Source: Mobilitalea torta
GTDB lineage: Bacteria > Bacillota > Clostridia > Lachnospirales > Lachnospiraceae
Assembly: GCF_050433395.1 (NCBI RefSeq)
Contig: NZ_JBNPXH010000008.1
Span: 223,077 to 287,076 of the forward strand
Direction: 5' to 3'
Length of the DNA: 64,000 nt
The notes beneath the pieces were generated by a model, which ran no database searches, had not been told where the DNA came from, and worked only from the letters and a program-made list of their open reading frames with translations. This document shows positions 1-9,157 of this stretch, piece after piece (the first letter of the stretch is position 1; every line of letters begins with the position of its first letter). The position numbers and the translations under genes are program-made.

Positions 1-161
1 TATTTGAGGTAAGCTGAACAGATTATGAAAGACAAGCGGAAATAGAGTGAAAATCTTGATTTTACATTCCGCGGATTGTGCGCTGTCCCAATTCGCAGGG
101 TTGCGGCAGCGCATGGATATTGCTGTAGAAATAGATTGAAAGAAAGGCATGGGTTATTAAG

Positions 162-3100
162 ATGGAGTTTATTTCGGAATGGAAAGGACGTATGCAGTAC
201 TGGCTGGACCTGCTGACCCAGGATTTTTATACGGCCATACAGCCAATCCAATTTGAAGGGTTTACCACCTGTGAAAGATTATCCTACGAAGAGGCCATGA
301 AGCAGGAGTTCCGGCCGATGCCGGAAGGAACGAGGTGGGGACATCAGTATGAATATGCATGGTTCCGGGCTAAGATTGTTCTTCCCAGAGAGGCTGAGGG
401 AGAGAAAATCGTTATGTCCCTGGATACGGGGAACGGAGGCTGGCCCGGAGGGGAATCCGTGCTCTATGTGAACGGCAGGGAGTTTGGCACTAAGCGGGCA
501 GATTTTATCAGTATCTGGCATCATTATGTACAGGATAATATACTGACGGAGCAAGGGGCGGAAGGTACCTGTTACGAGCTTGTAATGGAGACCTATACGG
601 GGCACCATATTCCTATGAGCAAATTCGGCATGGTTGCTGTGGGGCCGGTGAAGCCGGAGGCTTTTAAAGAGCCCGATCCGGAGGAGCTGCGGTCCGGAAT
701 CGGCTCCAGCTCTATCGGCATATGGAATGAGACGGCCCATCAGCTCTGGCTGGATGCGGTAACCTTGTATGAGACCATGCAGTGCCTGGACGACAACAGC
801 CTTCGGGCGGCAAAGATAGCAGATGCCCTTAAGAAGTTCACCTATGCCGTGGATTTTGAGCAGCCCCTGGATAAACGTATGGAGGATTACAGGTTAGCCA
901 GAGGCATATTAAAGCCCATGCTGGAGGCGAAGAACGGTTCGACGGCTCCGGTTATGTACGCAATCGGCAATGCTCATCTGGATATTATGTGGCTCTGGCC
1001 TTATGCCGAAACCATCCGCAAGACAGCCAGAACCTTTGCCCAGCAGCTGAGGCTGCTGGAGATGTATCCGGAGTATAAATTCCTTCAGAGCCAGCCCCAA
1101 TTATATCAGATATGCAAGGAGAATTACCCTGAGCTGTATGCCAGGATGAAGGAAGCGGTGAAGCGGGGCCAATGGATCTGTGAAGGCGGCATGTGGGTGG
1201 AGCCGGATACTAATATGGCGTCCGGGGAATCCTTGATTCGGCAGCTGGTACATGGCATGAGGTTTTATAAAGAAGAATTTGACGTGGATTGTGAGATACT
1301 CTGGCTGCCGGATACCTTTGGCTACTCCGCAGTATTGCCCCAGATACTTAAGGACTGCGGCATCCGTTACTTATTTACGCAAAAGATCTTCTGGTCCTGC
1401 AACGAGGGGGAGAAGTTTCCTTATCATTATTTTACCTGGCAGGGGATGGATGGCTCCAAGGTAATCTCCTTCCTTTCCACCAGTTACACTTATCATACTA
1501 ATCCACGCCAGTTGATTGAAGTGTGGAATAACCGGGTCCAAAAGGAGGAGCCTGTGGATAAATTCCTCCTTCCCTTCGGTTACGGCGACGGCGGAGGAGG
1601 ACCCAGCCGGGATTTTATCGAATATGGTTTGAGAGAAGAGAATCTGGAGGGGGTACCCCGGTTCCGGTTTGCGCATCCTCTGGAATTCTTTCAGGATATG
1701 GAGAAGGAGGGCGCTCCGGAACATACCTACCTGGGAGAATTATATTTTACAGCCCATCGGGGAGTATATACTTCCCAGGCAGCAGTAAAGCTTAGGAACC
1801 GAAAGAGCGAGCTGGCGCTCAGGGAAAGTGAATTATGGAGTGCTATAGCCGGTGTCCGCAAAGTCTTCTCTTATCCGGCTGAGACCATGGACCGATACTG
1901 GAAGCTGGTTCTGCTTAACCAGTTCCATGATATCCTGCCGGGCTCTTCCATTGCGCGAGTCTATGAGGATGTTGCCAGGACACATCTTGAGGTTATGGAA
2001 GGGGCGGCCCTGATTGCACAGGAAGCGAGAGGAAAGCTGACAGAGAGGGCAGAGGGAGCCGTAACCGTGTTTAACTCTCTTTCCTGGGAACGTACGGGAA
2101 TCGTGGTTCTTCCCGGACAATTCAAACAGGGAGCCATGACCGCGGAGGGAAGATTTATCTATGTATATGAGAAAGATGGTGAGGTCATTGCTGAGGTTAC
2201 CGTCCCTTCCTGCGGAGTGTTGGCTCTGATCCCTGTCGCACCCTCACAAGGGGATACGGCAAGAGATACAGCAGAAGATATAGCAGGAAATGCAGCAAGT
2301 GATATAACAAAGGCCCAGATAATATCTGGGGTGCAGAAAGGAATGGCAGTACAGACAGCGGTGACCCCGGAGGGTGCAGTCCTGGAGAATGGGTATGTCC
2401 GGGTCGTTTTTAATGCCAATGGGGAGATCACTTCATATAGAATGAAGTCCACCGGCCGTGAATATGCCGCTCAGCCTATGAATCAATTCTTGTTATATAA
2501 GGATGTTCCCAGATATTTTGATGCCTGGGATATTGATAGCCCTTATGAGAAGGCTGTTGTCAACCTGGAGCCGAAAGCGGAGATAAGCATAAGCTGTGCT
2601 GTGCCGGTATATGGCGCGGTCTGTGTGAAAAAGCAGATTGGAAATTCTTCGCTGGAGCAGATCATTGGACTGAGCAGGGACAGCCACAGAGTTACCTTTG
2701 ATACCACAGTTGACTGGAAGGAGCTGCACCGGTTATTAAAGGTCAGCTTCCCGGTCAATGTCCTGGCCGAAGAGGGAATCAATGAGATTCAATTTGGCTA
2801 TGTCACCCGTCCTACCCATCGATCCAGACAGTATGACAGGGACAGATTCGAGGTGTGTAATCACAGATATACGGCGCTTTGTGAACAAAACCACGGTGCC
2901 GCGGTACTTAATGACTGCAAATATGGCGTCAGCATGCTGGATCATTCTATCAATCTGACCCTGCTGAGGGCACCCGCTTCACCGCAAATGCGCGCGGATA
3001 ACGAGATACACCGGTTTACCTATGCCTTTACTGCCTGGGAAGGAAGTTTCATGGACAGTGATGTGGTTCGTGAGGGCTACGAATTGAATGTGCCTCTGGA

Positions 3101-3392
3101 GACAGCTTCAGGCCTCGCCAGTGAACAAAGCTTCTTTAGCGTAGATCAGGCCAATATCATGATCGAGACGGTAAAGCCTGCGGAGGATGGCAGTGATACC
3201 GTGGTTCTTCGAATGTATGAAGCCAAGAAGGCGGGCACCCGTTGTGCATTTCGCAGTGCATTTCCGATACTTAAGGCATACGAGGGCAATATGCTGGAGA
3301 AGAAGGAAAGAGAGTTGCCGGCAACAGCCCATGAGGTGGAACTTGATTTTCGCCCTTTTGAAATTAAGACAATTCTGTTAAAATTGGAATAA
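162..3392 (+). CDS. alpha-mannosidase, glycoside hydrolase family 38
   Basis: Predicted to remove alpha-linked mannose from glycans. At 1076 residues it has the usual bacterial GH38 length. Seen: the zinc-binding HLD of the first motif (His272, Asp274), the nucleophile motif LPDTFGYS (Asp384) and the downstream NQFHDILPG motif (His589, Asp590), followed by a long beta-sandwich C-terminal half. No signal peptide is visible, so it should act in the cytoplasm on imported oligosaccharides. The AGAAAGG ribosome site at 141-147 is rather far from the ATG; a four-codon ATG-GGT-TAT-TAA mini-frame lies between them (149-160). The epimerase-like gene follows 121 bp later in the same direction and may be co-transcribed. 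Family assignment is firm; the exact linkage cleaved is not visible. Confidence 0.95.
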   Translation: MEFISEWKGRMQYWLDLLTQDFYTAIQPIQFEGFTTCERLSYEEAMKQEFRPMPEGTRWGHQYEYAWFRAKIVLPREAEGEKIVMSLDTGNGGWPGGESVLYVNGREFGTKRADFISIWHHYVQDNILTEQGAEGTCYELVMETYTGHHIPMSKFGMVAVGPVKPEAFKEPDPEELRSGIGSSSIGIWNETAHQLWLDAVTLYETMQCLDDNSLRAAKIADALKKFTYAVDFEQPLDKRMEDYRLARGILKPMLEAKNGSTAPVMYAIGNAHLDIMWLWPYAETIRKTARTFAQQLRLLEMYPEYKFLQSQPQLYQICKENYPELYARMKEAVKRGQWICEGGMWVEPDTNMASGESLIRQLVHGMRFYKEEFDVDCEILWLPDTFGYSAVLPQILKDCGIRYLFTQKIFWSCNEGEKFPYHYFTWQGMDGSKVISFLSTSYTYHTNPRQLIEVWNNRVQKEEPVDKFLLPFGYGDGGGGPSRDFIEYGLREENLEGVPRFRFAHPLEFFQDMEKEGAPEHTYLGELYFTAHRGVYTSQAAVKLRNRKSELALRESELWSAIAGVRKVFSYPAETMDRYWKLVLLNQFHDILPGSSIARVYEDVARTHLEVMEGAALIAQEARGKLTERAEGAVTVFNSLSWERTGIVVLPGQFKQGAMTAEGRFIYVYEKDGEVIAEVTVPSCGVLALIPVAPSQGDTARDTAEDIAGNAASDITKAQIISGVQKGMAVQTAVTPEGAVLENGYVRVVFNANGEITSYRMKSTGREYAAQPMNQFLLYKDVPRYFDAWDIDSPYEKAVVNLEPKAEISISCAVPVYGAVCVKKQIGNSSLEQIIGLSRDSHRVTFDTTVDWKELHRLLKVSFPVNVLAEEGINEIQFGYVTRPTHRSRQYDRDRFEVCNHRYTALCEQNHGAAVLNDCKYGVSMLDHSINLTLLRAPASPQMRADNEIHRFTYAFTAWEGSFMDSDVVREGYELNVPLETASGLASEQSFFSVDQANIMIETVKPAEDGSDTVVLRMYEAKKAGTRCAFRSAFPILKAYEGNMLEKKERELPATAHEVELDFRPFEIKTILLKLE

Positions 3393-3513
3393 GGCAGTTA
3401 TGCTTCGGCGGGAGGCAGCGGATTGCTGACAGGCAGAAGAAGGAAGAGAACAGGAGCCGAGCAGAAGGGTGTGTTGTGAATATCTGCATTAACGATGAGG
3501 ATTATAATGGGGG

Positions 3514-4458
3514 ATGGCGATGGTAAAGGTAGAATTATGTGAGTATAATGGCTGGAAGGATTGTGTCAGAATCTCCAATGACAGGATTGAGGTGATTGCT
3601 GCGACTCAGATCGGTCCCAGGGTGCTCCGGTTTGCTTTTCTGGGAGGAAATAATATCTTTTATGAAAAAGCAGGGCAGCAGGGACTGACGGGCGGAGATG
3701 AATGGCGCATCTATGGAGGACACCGGCTGTGGCATGGTCCGCAGATCGGCTTTCGGCCCAATGAGCCGGATAATGAAAGAATCAGTTATGAGCTTCTTAA
3801 GGACGGGGTTGTCCTTACAGGTAACCGGGAAACCCTGTCCGGCATGCGCAAGCAGCTTACAATCCGGATACCCTCGGATGGAGCCGAGGTAGAAGTCCTT
3901 CATGAGATCAGGAACCAGACGGTCTGGCCGGTAGAGTTGACCGCCTGGGCACTGTCGGTCATGGCAGGCGGAGGTCTGGCTATATGGCCGAATACGAAGC
4001 GGGATACCGGCTTCTTGCCAAATCAGGCTCTGGTTACCTGGCCCTATACAAATCTGGAAGACAGCAGATTGAATATATGCAAGGATTACATAGCATTGAA
4101 GCAGGACAGCAGGGTTGAGGACTGGTTTAAGGCTGGAACCGGCAATGTAGAGGGCTGGGCGGCATACTTGCTGGAGCAAACGGTCTTTCTTAAGAAGTAT
4201 AAGCATATCATGGATGCAAACTATTCTGATATGGGATCTTCTTTTGAAATCTATACGGATTTAGAGATTATAGAGCTGGAAAGCTTAAGTCCTATTACAA
4301 AGCTGAAACCGGGGGAGAATCTCAGACATAGGGAGAGCTGGAGGCTGTTGACGGCAGAGGAATTGGGATTGGATATCCAGGTTGAAGGGAAGGTTCTGGA
4401 GGACAGCTTATATGGCACACTCATGAGGCTATTATCTCCTGCTTCGGTTCAACAGTAA
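3514..4458 (+). CDS. aldose 1-epimerase-like (galactose mutarotase fold) protein
   Basis: A 314-residue protein resembling the galactose-mutarotase superfamily: an early GPRVLRF segment, a GGHRLWHGPQ segment carrying the likely catalytic histidines, and a WALSVMAGGG segment. It could interconvert sugar anomers, or only bind sugars, since many relatives are uncharacterised. It lies downstream of the GH38 gene on the same strand, which suggests work on the released mannose or a related sugar (inference). An in-frame ATG at 3520 gives an equally good start (MVKVELCEYN); the purine-rich stretch around 3497-3513 could serve either. No signal peptide or membrane segment is visible. Confidence 0.7.
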   Translation: MAMVKVELCEYNGWKDCVRISNDRIEVIAATQIGPRVLRFAFLGGNNIFYEKAGQQGLTGGDEWRIYGGHRLWHGPQIGFRPNEPDNERISYELLKDGVVLTGNRETLSGMRKQLTIRIPSDGAEVEVLHEIRNQTVWPVELTAWALSVMAGGGLAIWPNTKRDTGFLPNQALVTWPYTNLEDSRLNICKDYIALKQDSRVEDWFKAGTGNVEGWAAYLLEQTVFLKKYKHIMDANYSDMGSSFEIYTDLEIIELESLSPITKLKPGENLRHRESWRLLTAEELGLDIQVEGKVLEDSLYGTLMRLLSPASVQQ

Positions 4459-4530
4459 AATTGTATTCCTGGTTCATATCGAAAATCCACTATTATTAAA
4501 CTGGGCAAATAATATGTTAAGTGATAGTGT

Positions 4531-5355
4531 TTACTTTGAAGGAATATCGGAAGAAGGCAGGCGGTTCATATGTTTTTTATAAGTCTTGGAGAAATAAGAC
4601 AGATTGTCAAAACCGCATAGCAGGGCAGCTTCTTCTACATTATATTTACTGCTTTGCAATAACTTCTTTGCATTGGCACACCTTACCATATTAAGAAAAT
4701 TCACGGTGGTATAACCTGTAACCTCTTTGAAAATACGGCAGAAGTAATATTTGCTTACGCCAACTTCCTCTGAAATACTCTGAATGGAAAGATTTTCAGA
4801 ATAATGATACTGTATATACCGGATTGCCTTTTTGATTACTTCAATTTTGTTGTTTTTTATCTGTTTAGATAAGGTGGATTCGAGTATGGTGTAGTTCCGA
4901 TAAAGGCAGATGACTAAATCCATGGTTGCTGCTTTTATTTTTGCTTTATAAAGAGCTTTTTGCAATTGAAATTCCTCTTTAATAATCTCATATTTCTCTC
5001 TTAGCTCATTTTCTGTTATCTTTCTTTGAAATACAACTTCTCCGATATCCAGATTAAAGTTCTCGCAAAATTTCTGATCTATAATCAGGCAGTAGTAGAT
5101 GGATTCATCTGCTAAGGATTGGATATAATGGACATTGTTTGAATTGATAACAATGATTTCGTCCTTACCGGCAGTGACACTGTCCGCATCTGCAATCACA
5201 TGGATCGTCCCCTTTAGAACATATAGGATCTCGAGGTTTTCATGCCAATGAGGCAGAAAATCGGAGTAATGTTTTTTCATGGTATCCAGGTGGAAAATAA
5301 TTGGAAACGAAGGATCCTTGTGTATATGGGGTTCGTATAAATTATTTGCGTTCAT
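4531..5355 (-). CDS. AraC family transcriptional regulator
   Basis: A 274-residue regulator. The N-terminal half is a cupin-type sensor: HWHENLEILYVLKG is the usual sugar-binding barrel entry and NNVHYI its second motif. The last ~100 residues form the double helix-turn-helix of the AraC/XylS family (ENLSIQSISEEVGVSKYYFC, then NVEEAALLCGFDNLSYFSK). It is transcribed away from the TIM-barrel/oxidoreductase genes that start 140 bp from its own start, so it probably controls them in response to a sugar (inference). The shared 5356-5494 interval must hold both promoters. The gene is more AT-rich than its neighbours. Confidence 0.92.
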   Translation of the reverse strand: MNANNLYEPHIHKDPSFPIIFHLDTMKKHYSDFLPHWHENLEILYVLKGTIHVIADADSVTAGKDEIIVINSNNVHYIQSLADESIYYCLIIDQKFCENFNLDIGEVVFQRKITENELREKYEIIKEEFQLQKALYKAKIKAATMDLVICLYRNYTILESTLSKQIKNNKIEVIKKAIRYIQYHYSENLSIQSISEEVGVSKYYFCRIFKEVTGYTTVNFLNMVRCANAKKLLQSSKYNVEEAALLCGFDNLSYFSKTYKKHMNRLPSSDIPSK

Positions 5356-5494
5356 CGTCGTCTTCCTCTATTCAAATTGAATTTAAGCAATATAGTGTTA
5401 ATTTGCGGCAACTTCATTTCTTTACTTCATAATAGTTCAATTATACAATGAGGTTTAGAAACAAACAACTTTTTTTATAGAAAGGATGGTTGAT

Positions 5495-6376
5495 ATGTAC
5501 GATTTTCCAATTGGTGTTATGCTGGATTCCTTTAAGCTGAGTACGAAAAATGCTATAGAAAAAGCGGCACTCCTTGGGGCCAAAGGCCTCCAGATGTATG
5601 CAACCTCAGGGGAGTACTCCCCGGAAGCGTTAACGGGAAGTAAAAGGAGAGAACTTCTTGATATGGTTAAGTCAAATGGACTTATTTTTTCTGCCCTATG
5701 TGGGGATTTGGGCCATGGCTTTGGCAGCAAAGACAAGAATCCCGAACTCATTGAAAAGTCAAAGCGCATTATGGAGCTGGCAAAGGACCTGGAAACGGAT
5801 ATTATTACTACCCACATCGGTGTAATTCCGGCAGATAAGAATCATGAAAGATATAAGATTATGCAGGAAGCCTGCCATAGCTTGAGCCGTTTTGCTGATT
5901 CTATGAAAGGACATTTTGCCATTGAGACCGGGCCGGAGATTGCAGCCACTTTAAAGGAATTCTTAGATACCCTCGATTCAAGAGGAGTTGCAGTCAATCT
6001 GGATCCTGCCAATTTTGTAATGGTTACGGGAGATGACCCGGTCAAAGCTGTTTATATCTTAAAAGATTATATTGTACACACCCATGCAAAAGATGGCAGG
6101 CGGCTTCAGGTGATTGATCCTGAAATTATCTATAAAATCAAAGATGACAATACCGCCAGTGATGCTGCCGAATATGAATTCCTTTCCCAGGATACGAACC
6201 AACCATTTATTGAACTTCCTCTGGGAAAAGGGGATGTTAATTTCAAGGACTATCTAAATGCTCTGGATGACATTGGCTACAGGGGCTTCCTGACTATTGA
6301 GCGCGAGGTCGGGGACAATCCGGAAGAAGATATTAAAAATGCAGTGGTTTTTCTTAACAGGATGAAAAGTTTATAG
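5495..6376 (+). CDS. sugar phosphate isomerase/epimerase family TIM-barrel protein
   Basis: A xylose-isomerase-like TIM barrel (AP_endonuc_2 family). Members isomerise or epimerise sugars or keto-sugars with a bound divalent metal. Seen: ALLGAKGLQMYA near the N-terminus, TTHIGVIP, AIETGPE (metal-ligand Glu), VNLDPANFV and HTHAKDG, all in the expected order, and a C-terminal GFLTIEREVG. The upstream in-frame ATG at 5486 lies inside the ribosome site GAAAGGA (5480-5486), so the ATG at 5495 (MYDFPIGV) is preferred. It runs 9 bp ahead of the Gfo/Idh/MocA gene and is almost certainly co-transcribed with it. The substrate cannot be read from the sequence. Confidence 0.88.
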   Translation: MYDFPIGVMLDSFKLSTKNAIEKAALLGAKGLQMYATSGEYSPEALTGSKRRELLDMVKSNGLIFSALCGDLGHGFGSKDKNPELIEKSKRIMELAKDLETDIITTHIGVIPADKNHERYKIMQEACHSLSRFADSMKGHFAIETGPEIAATLKEFLDTLDSRGVAVNLDPANFVMVTGDDPVKAVYILKDYIVHTHAKDGRRLQVIDPEIIYKIKDDNTASDAAEYEFLSQDTNQPFIELPLGKGDVNFKDYLNALDDIGYRGFLTIEREVGDNPEEDIKNAVVFLNRMKSL

Positions 6377-6385
6377 GAGGAAGTT

Positions 6386-7444
6386 ATGGCAAAGATTAAA
6401 ATCGGAATCATCGGTACAGGTTCTATCTCCGAACAGCATATCGAAGCTTACCGGAACAATAAAGATGTGGAATTATATGCCTTCTGTGATCTGAACGAAG
6501 AGCGGCTGAAATTTATGGCGGACAAATATAATGTGAAGCGGACTTTTACCGATATGAATGAAATGCTGAGCCTGAAGGAAATCGATGCAGTCAGCGTATG
6601 TACCTGGAATTCCGCACACGCACCCTGTACCATAGCGGCATTAAATGCAGGCAAACACGTCCTGTGTGAAAAGCCTATGTCGGTTTCCAAAGAAGCCGCA
6701 CAGGCCATGAAAGAGGCAGCTGAAAAAAATGCTAAATTACTGATGATTGGTTTTGTCAGACGTTACGGAAATGACTGCAGCATTTTAAAGGAATTTATCG
6801 AATCGGATTATTTCGGTGAGATCTATTATGCAAAGGCTACTTACTTGAGGCGGAAAGGGAATCCCGGAGGATGGTTTGGTGAGAAGGCACGTTCCGGGGG
6901 CGGGCCATTGATTGATTTGGGTGTTCATGTAATCGATCTGGTAAGGTTCTTAATGGGCAACCCGAAACCTGTCTCCGTATACGGAGCTACCTTTAAGAAA
7001 CTGGGCGACAGGGGCAATATTAAGGGAAAGCAGTCTTATAAGGCCTCCAGCGCTACGGATCATGATATCTGTGATGTAGAAGATTTAGCGACCGCCATGA
7101 TTCGCTTTGATAATGGTGCCCTTCTTTCCGTTGAAGCGAGCTTCAGCTTGAATATTAAGAAAGATGAGGGAAAAATAGAGCTTTTTGGTACAAAGGGTGG
7201 TGCCAAACTGGATCCGGAACTGGAGCTTTACAGTGAGATTAATGATTATATGGCGGATATTGCACTGGATGCGCAGACTTCTCTAAGCTTTGACGGCTTG
7301 TTTGCCAAAGAAATCGATCATTTCGTCTCCTGTATTATGGATGGGACACCTTGTATGTCCCCCGCTCAGGACGGCATTGATATTATGGCTATTTTGGATG
7401 CGATCTATGAATCGGCCGCAGCCGGTCATGAGGTGATCTTATAA
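6386..7444 (+). CDS. Gfo/Idh/MocA family NAD(P)-dependent oxidoreductase
   Basis: A 352-residue dehydrogenase. The N-terminal Rossmann fold has the dinucleotide motif GIIGTGSISEQH, and the family EKP signature appears as HVLCEKPMS. The C-terminal alpha/beta domain includes GGGPLIDLGVHVIDLVRFLMG, whose Asp and His are the usual catalytic pair. Such enzymes oxidise hydroxyls of inositols, sugars or glycosides. The ribosome site AGGAGG lies at 6375-6381. It sits between two TIM-barrel epimerase-like genes; such sets occur in inositol and 3-keto-glycoside catabolism, but no marker here settles the substrate. Confidence 0.93.
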   Translation: MAKIKIGIIGTGSISEQHIEAYRNNKDVELYAFCDLNEERLKFMADKYNVKRTFTDMNEMLSLKEIDAVSVCTWNSAHAPCTIAALNAGKHVLCEKPMSVSKEAAQAMKEAAEKNAKLLMIGFVRRYGNDCSILKEFIESDYFGEIYYAKATYLRRKGNPGGWFGEKARSGGGPLIDLGVHVIDLVRFLMGNPKPVSVYGATFKKLGDRGNIKGKQSYKASSATDHDICDVEDLATAMIRFDNGALLSVEASFSLNIKKDEGKIELFGTKGGAKLDPELELYSEINDYMADIALDAQTSLSFDGLFAKEIDHFVSCIMDGTPCMSPAQDGIDIMAILDAIYESAAAGHEVIL

Positions 7445-7470
7445 TACTAAGATACCTGATGGCTAAAATC

Positions 7471-7740
7471 ATGATGTAATGAAAGCGGAATGAGGAGAAG
7501 ACAAGTTTACTTGTATTCTCCGATTGGAGCAACAAGATCATGAACCTGGTTTTGGTTCATGATATAATGAAAGCGGAATGAGGAAATGCAAGCTTGCTTG
7601 CGATTTCCGATTGGAGCAACAAGATCATGAACACGTCCTTTGTTCATGATATAATAAAAGTGTGATCACATGATGCGAGCTGGCTGACAATCATACGATC
7701 GGAGCTAGGGATCATGAATGTGATTTAAGTTCAGGATATA
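7471..7740 (+). repeat. three tandem ~87-bp repeats that fold into paired hairpins, with covariation
   Basis: Units begin at 7471, 7559 and 7646, and a partial fourth begins at 7733. Each unit has the conserved single-stranded pieces GAAAGCGGAATGAGG and CGATTGGAGCAACAAG around two hairpins. Hairpin A: 7494-7521 (GGAGAA and ACAAGT paired with ACTTGT and TTCTCC) and 7582-7608 (GGAAAT and GCAAGC paired with GCTTGC and ATTTCC); several stem pairs changed on both sides. Hairpin B: ATCATGAACC with GGTTCATGAT in unit 1, ATCATGAACA with TGTTCATGAT in unit 2. Unit 3 is degenerate. The set fills the space between the oxidoreductase and the second TIM-barrel gene. No reading frame runs through it. Confidence 0.85.
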
Positions 7741-7760
7741 AATAGAGAGGGCGCAAAAAC

Positions 7761-8615
7761 ATGAAAGTATCGGTTAGTTCCTACAGCTTTGGGAAGCTGT
7801 TGTACTCAGGCATAATTACACAGATTGACTGTATCCGTAAGGCAAAGGAGATGGGCTTTGATGCCATTGAATTTATGGATATACTTGCACCGGAGGGTGT
7901 CACAAAGGAGGAGTATGCGAAGGCGTTGGCAGAAGAATGTAAGCGCCTGGATATGCCGATCTCCTGCTTTACCTTCGGCGCTGATTTTATTAATGGAAGC
8001 GGCGGCGATGCACGTCTTGAGATAGAAGGCGTGAAGAAGATGGTGGATATTGCGGCTATCCTGGGAACCGATCTGGTACGGCACGATGCTACCATCGGTG
8101 ACGGCAGAGCCTTTGATGCCATATTGCCAATTCTGGCTGATGCTTGCAGGGAAGCTGCGATTTATGCAGCCTCCAAGGGCATACGGACCACCGTAGAAAA
8201 CCATGGGTTTTTCTGTCAGGACAGTGACAGGATGGAGAAATTATATAATGCAGTTAATCATGAAAACTTTGGGCTGCTTACAGACATAGGTAATTTTTTA
8301 TGCGCCGATGAACCGCCCGAAAAAGCCTTAGGAAGACTTGCGCCTTATGTTTTTTATGCTCATGCGAAGGATTTCCATGTCAAATCCGCTATGATGCCAG
8401 ATCCTGGGGAGGGTTTTTTTCGATCCAGAAGCGGCAATTACTTAAGAGGCGCTATTATTGGTCACGGAGATGTTCCGATCCTGCACTGTATCAAAGCGTT
8501 GAAAAATGCAAAATATAATGGTTATATTTCAATTGAATTTGAGGGGATGGAAGAAAATATTCAGGCTCTTACAATCGGGCTGAATAATCTAAGGCATTAT
8601 ATTGAAGAAGCATAA
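7761..8615 (+). CDS. sugar phosphate isomerase/epimerase family TIM-barrel protein
   Basis: A 284-residue xylose-isomerase-like TIM barrel, distantly similar to the product at 5495. Seen: KAKEMGFDAIEFMD, DLVRHDAT, TTVENHGFF (metal-ligand Glu), LLTDIGNFL, FYAHAKDF, then GHGDVPI and GYISIEFEG at the end. These are the standard metal and substrate positions of the family. It probably works in the same pathway as the oxidoreductase 317 bp upstream, but the tandem structured repeats lie between them, so its expression may be tuned separately. The purine-rich ribosome site GAGAGGG (7745-7751) precedes the ATG. The specific reaction is unknown. Confidence 0.88.
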   Translation: MKVSVSSYSFGKLLYSGIITQIDCIRKAKEMGFDAIEFMDILAPEGVTKEEYAKALAEECKRLDMPISCFTFGADFINGSGGDARLEIEGVKKMVDIAAILGTDLVRHDATIGDGRAFDAILPILADACREAAIYAASKGIRTTVENHGFFCQDSDRMEKLYNAVNHENFGLLTDIGNFLCADEPPEKALGRLAPYVFYAHAKDFHVKSAMMPDPGEGFFRSRSGNYLRGAIIGHGDVPILHCIKALKNAKYNGYISIEFEGMEENIQALTIGLNNLRHYIEEA

Positions 8616-8653
8616 TGATCCGCCCTATGTCTGAGATGAGATTTATAACATAA

Positions 8654-8711
8654 AAATGCACTTTGATTCAGCTGCACAATAGAATGAGACAAGCCGTTTC
8701 AAGGTGCATTT
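8654..8711 (+). terminator. possible terminator: imperfect inverted repeat
   Basis: AAATGCACTTTGA (8654-8666) can pair with TCAAGGTGCATTT (8699-8711), with one U-G pair and a 32-nt loop, just after the TIM-barrel gene. A T-rich tract follows. The right arm recurs as a direct repeat at 8792-8805. Confidence 0.4.
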
Positions 8712-8720
8712 ATTGTTTAA

Positions 8721-8786
8721 TTATGCGCTAACTTCATGATCCTGTACCTGGTTCTCCGTCTCATTGCCCACTTCTGCATAAAAACA
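8721..8786 (-). pseudogene. GH2 glycosidase remnant (about 21 codons)
   Basis: Read on the minus strand, this short open stretch contains EVGNETENQVQ. It aligns with GVGNEVENQAQ, the acid/base motif of the intact GH2 enzyme at 25512-27842, and the DNA match extends for roughly 50 bases. It is all that is left of a second GH2-type gene, or a copied piece of that one. It lies between two copies of a 14-bp direct repeat and ends next to the methyltransferase remnant. Confidence 0.5.
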
Positions 8787-8819
8787 TAAGCTTCAAGGTG
8801 CATTTTCTCGTTCTATGTA

Positions 8820-9149
8820 CTATTTCTTCTTACGTCCAATATACATCAGATGTTCTGACCAGCTTAGCAAATCCTCACGTTCACATACCTTCTCACAGAG
8901 GTCAAGCCATAGGTCAACCACCTCTTTCGGTTGGCTCATAATATTGCCTTCGCAGGGGGAGGAGATGCTTTCCTGCCCGAAAAAATGCAATTTCTCAAGA
9001 GGGAAATTCTCCATAAAGGGTAAGATCTCACTCTGCCTTGCAAAATAAGCCTGGGTAAATGCCTTACCGGAAAAGCTGCGATTCTCAATAAAGGTGTTAT
9101 GAAACTCCCGCTCCAGAGGATCGGTAATCGCTTCCGGTGCATACTTCAT
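8820..9149 (-). pseudogene. 3' fragment of a SAM-dependent methyltransferase (duplicate)
   Basis: The 109 residues from MKYAPEAITDPLEREF to the end are nearly identical to the last ~110 residues of the intact methyltransferase at 16988-17791, with only about a dozen substitutions (for example QDEI to QSEI). The SAM-binding N-terminal half is missing, so it cannot be an active enzyme. Similarity stops at about 9157, where NadE-like sequence begins on the other strand. This is either the relic of an older tandem copy or the footprint of a duplication that left one full and one partial copy about 8 kb apart. Confidence 0.85.
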
Positions 9150-9157
9150 GATGTATA

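Noticed and set aside
1..161. Short GTG-initiated frame upstream of the mannosidase gene
   Set aside because: About 30 codons without recognisable similarity; too little to call a gene.
7471..7740. CRISPR array
   Set aside because: Units are ~87 bp, contiguous and internally palindromic, vary within the stems and have no unique spacers or cas genes.
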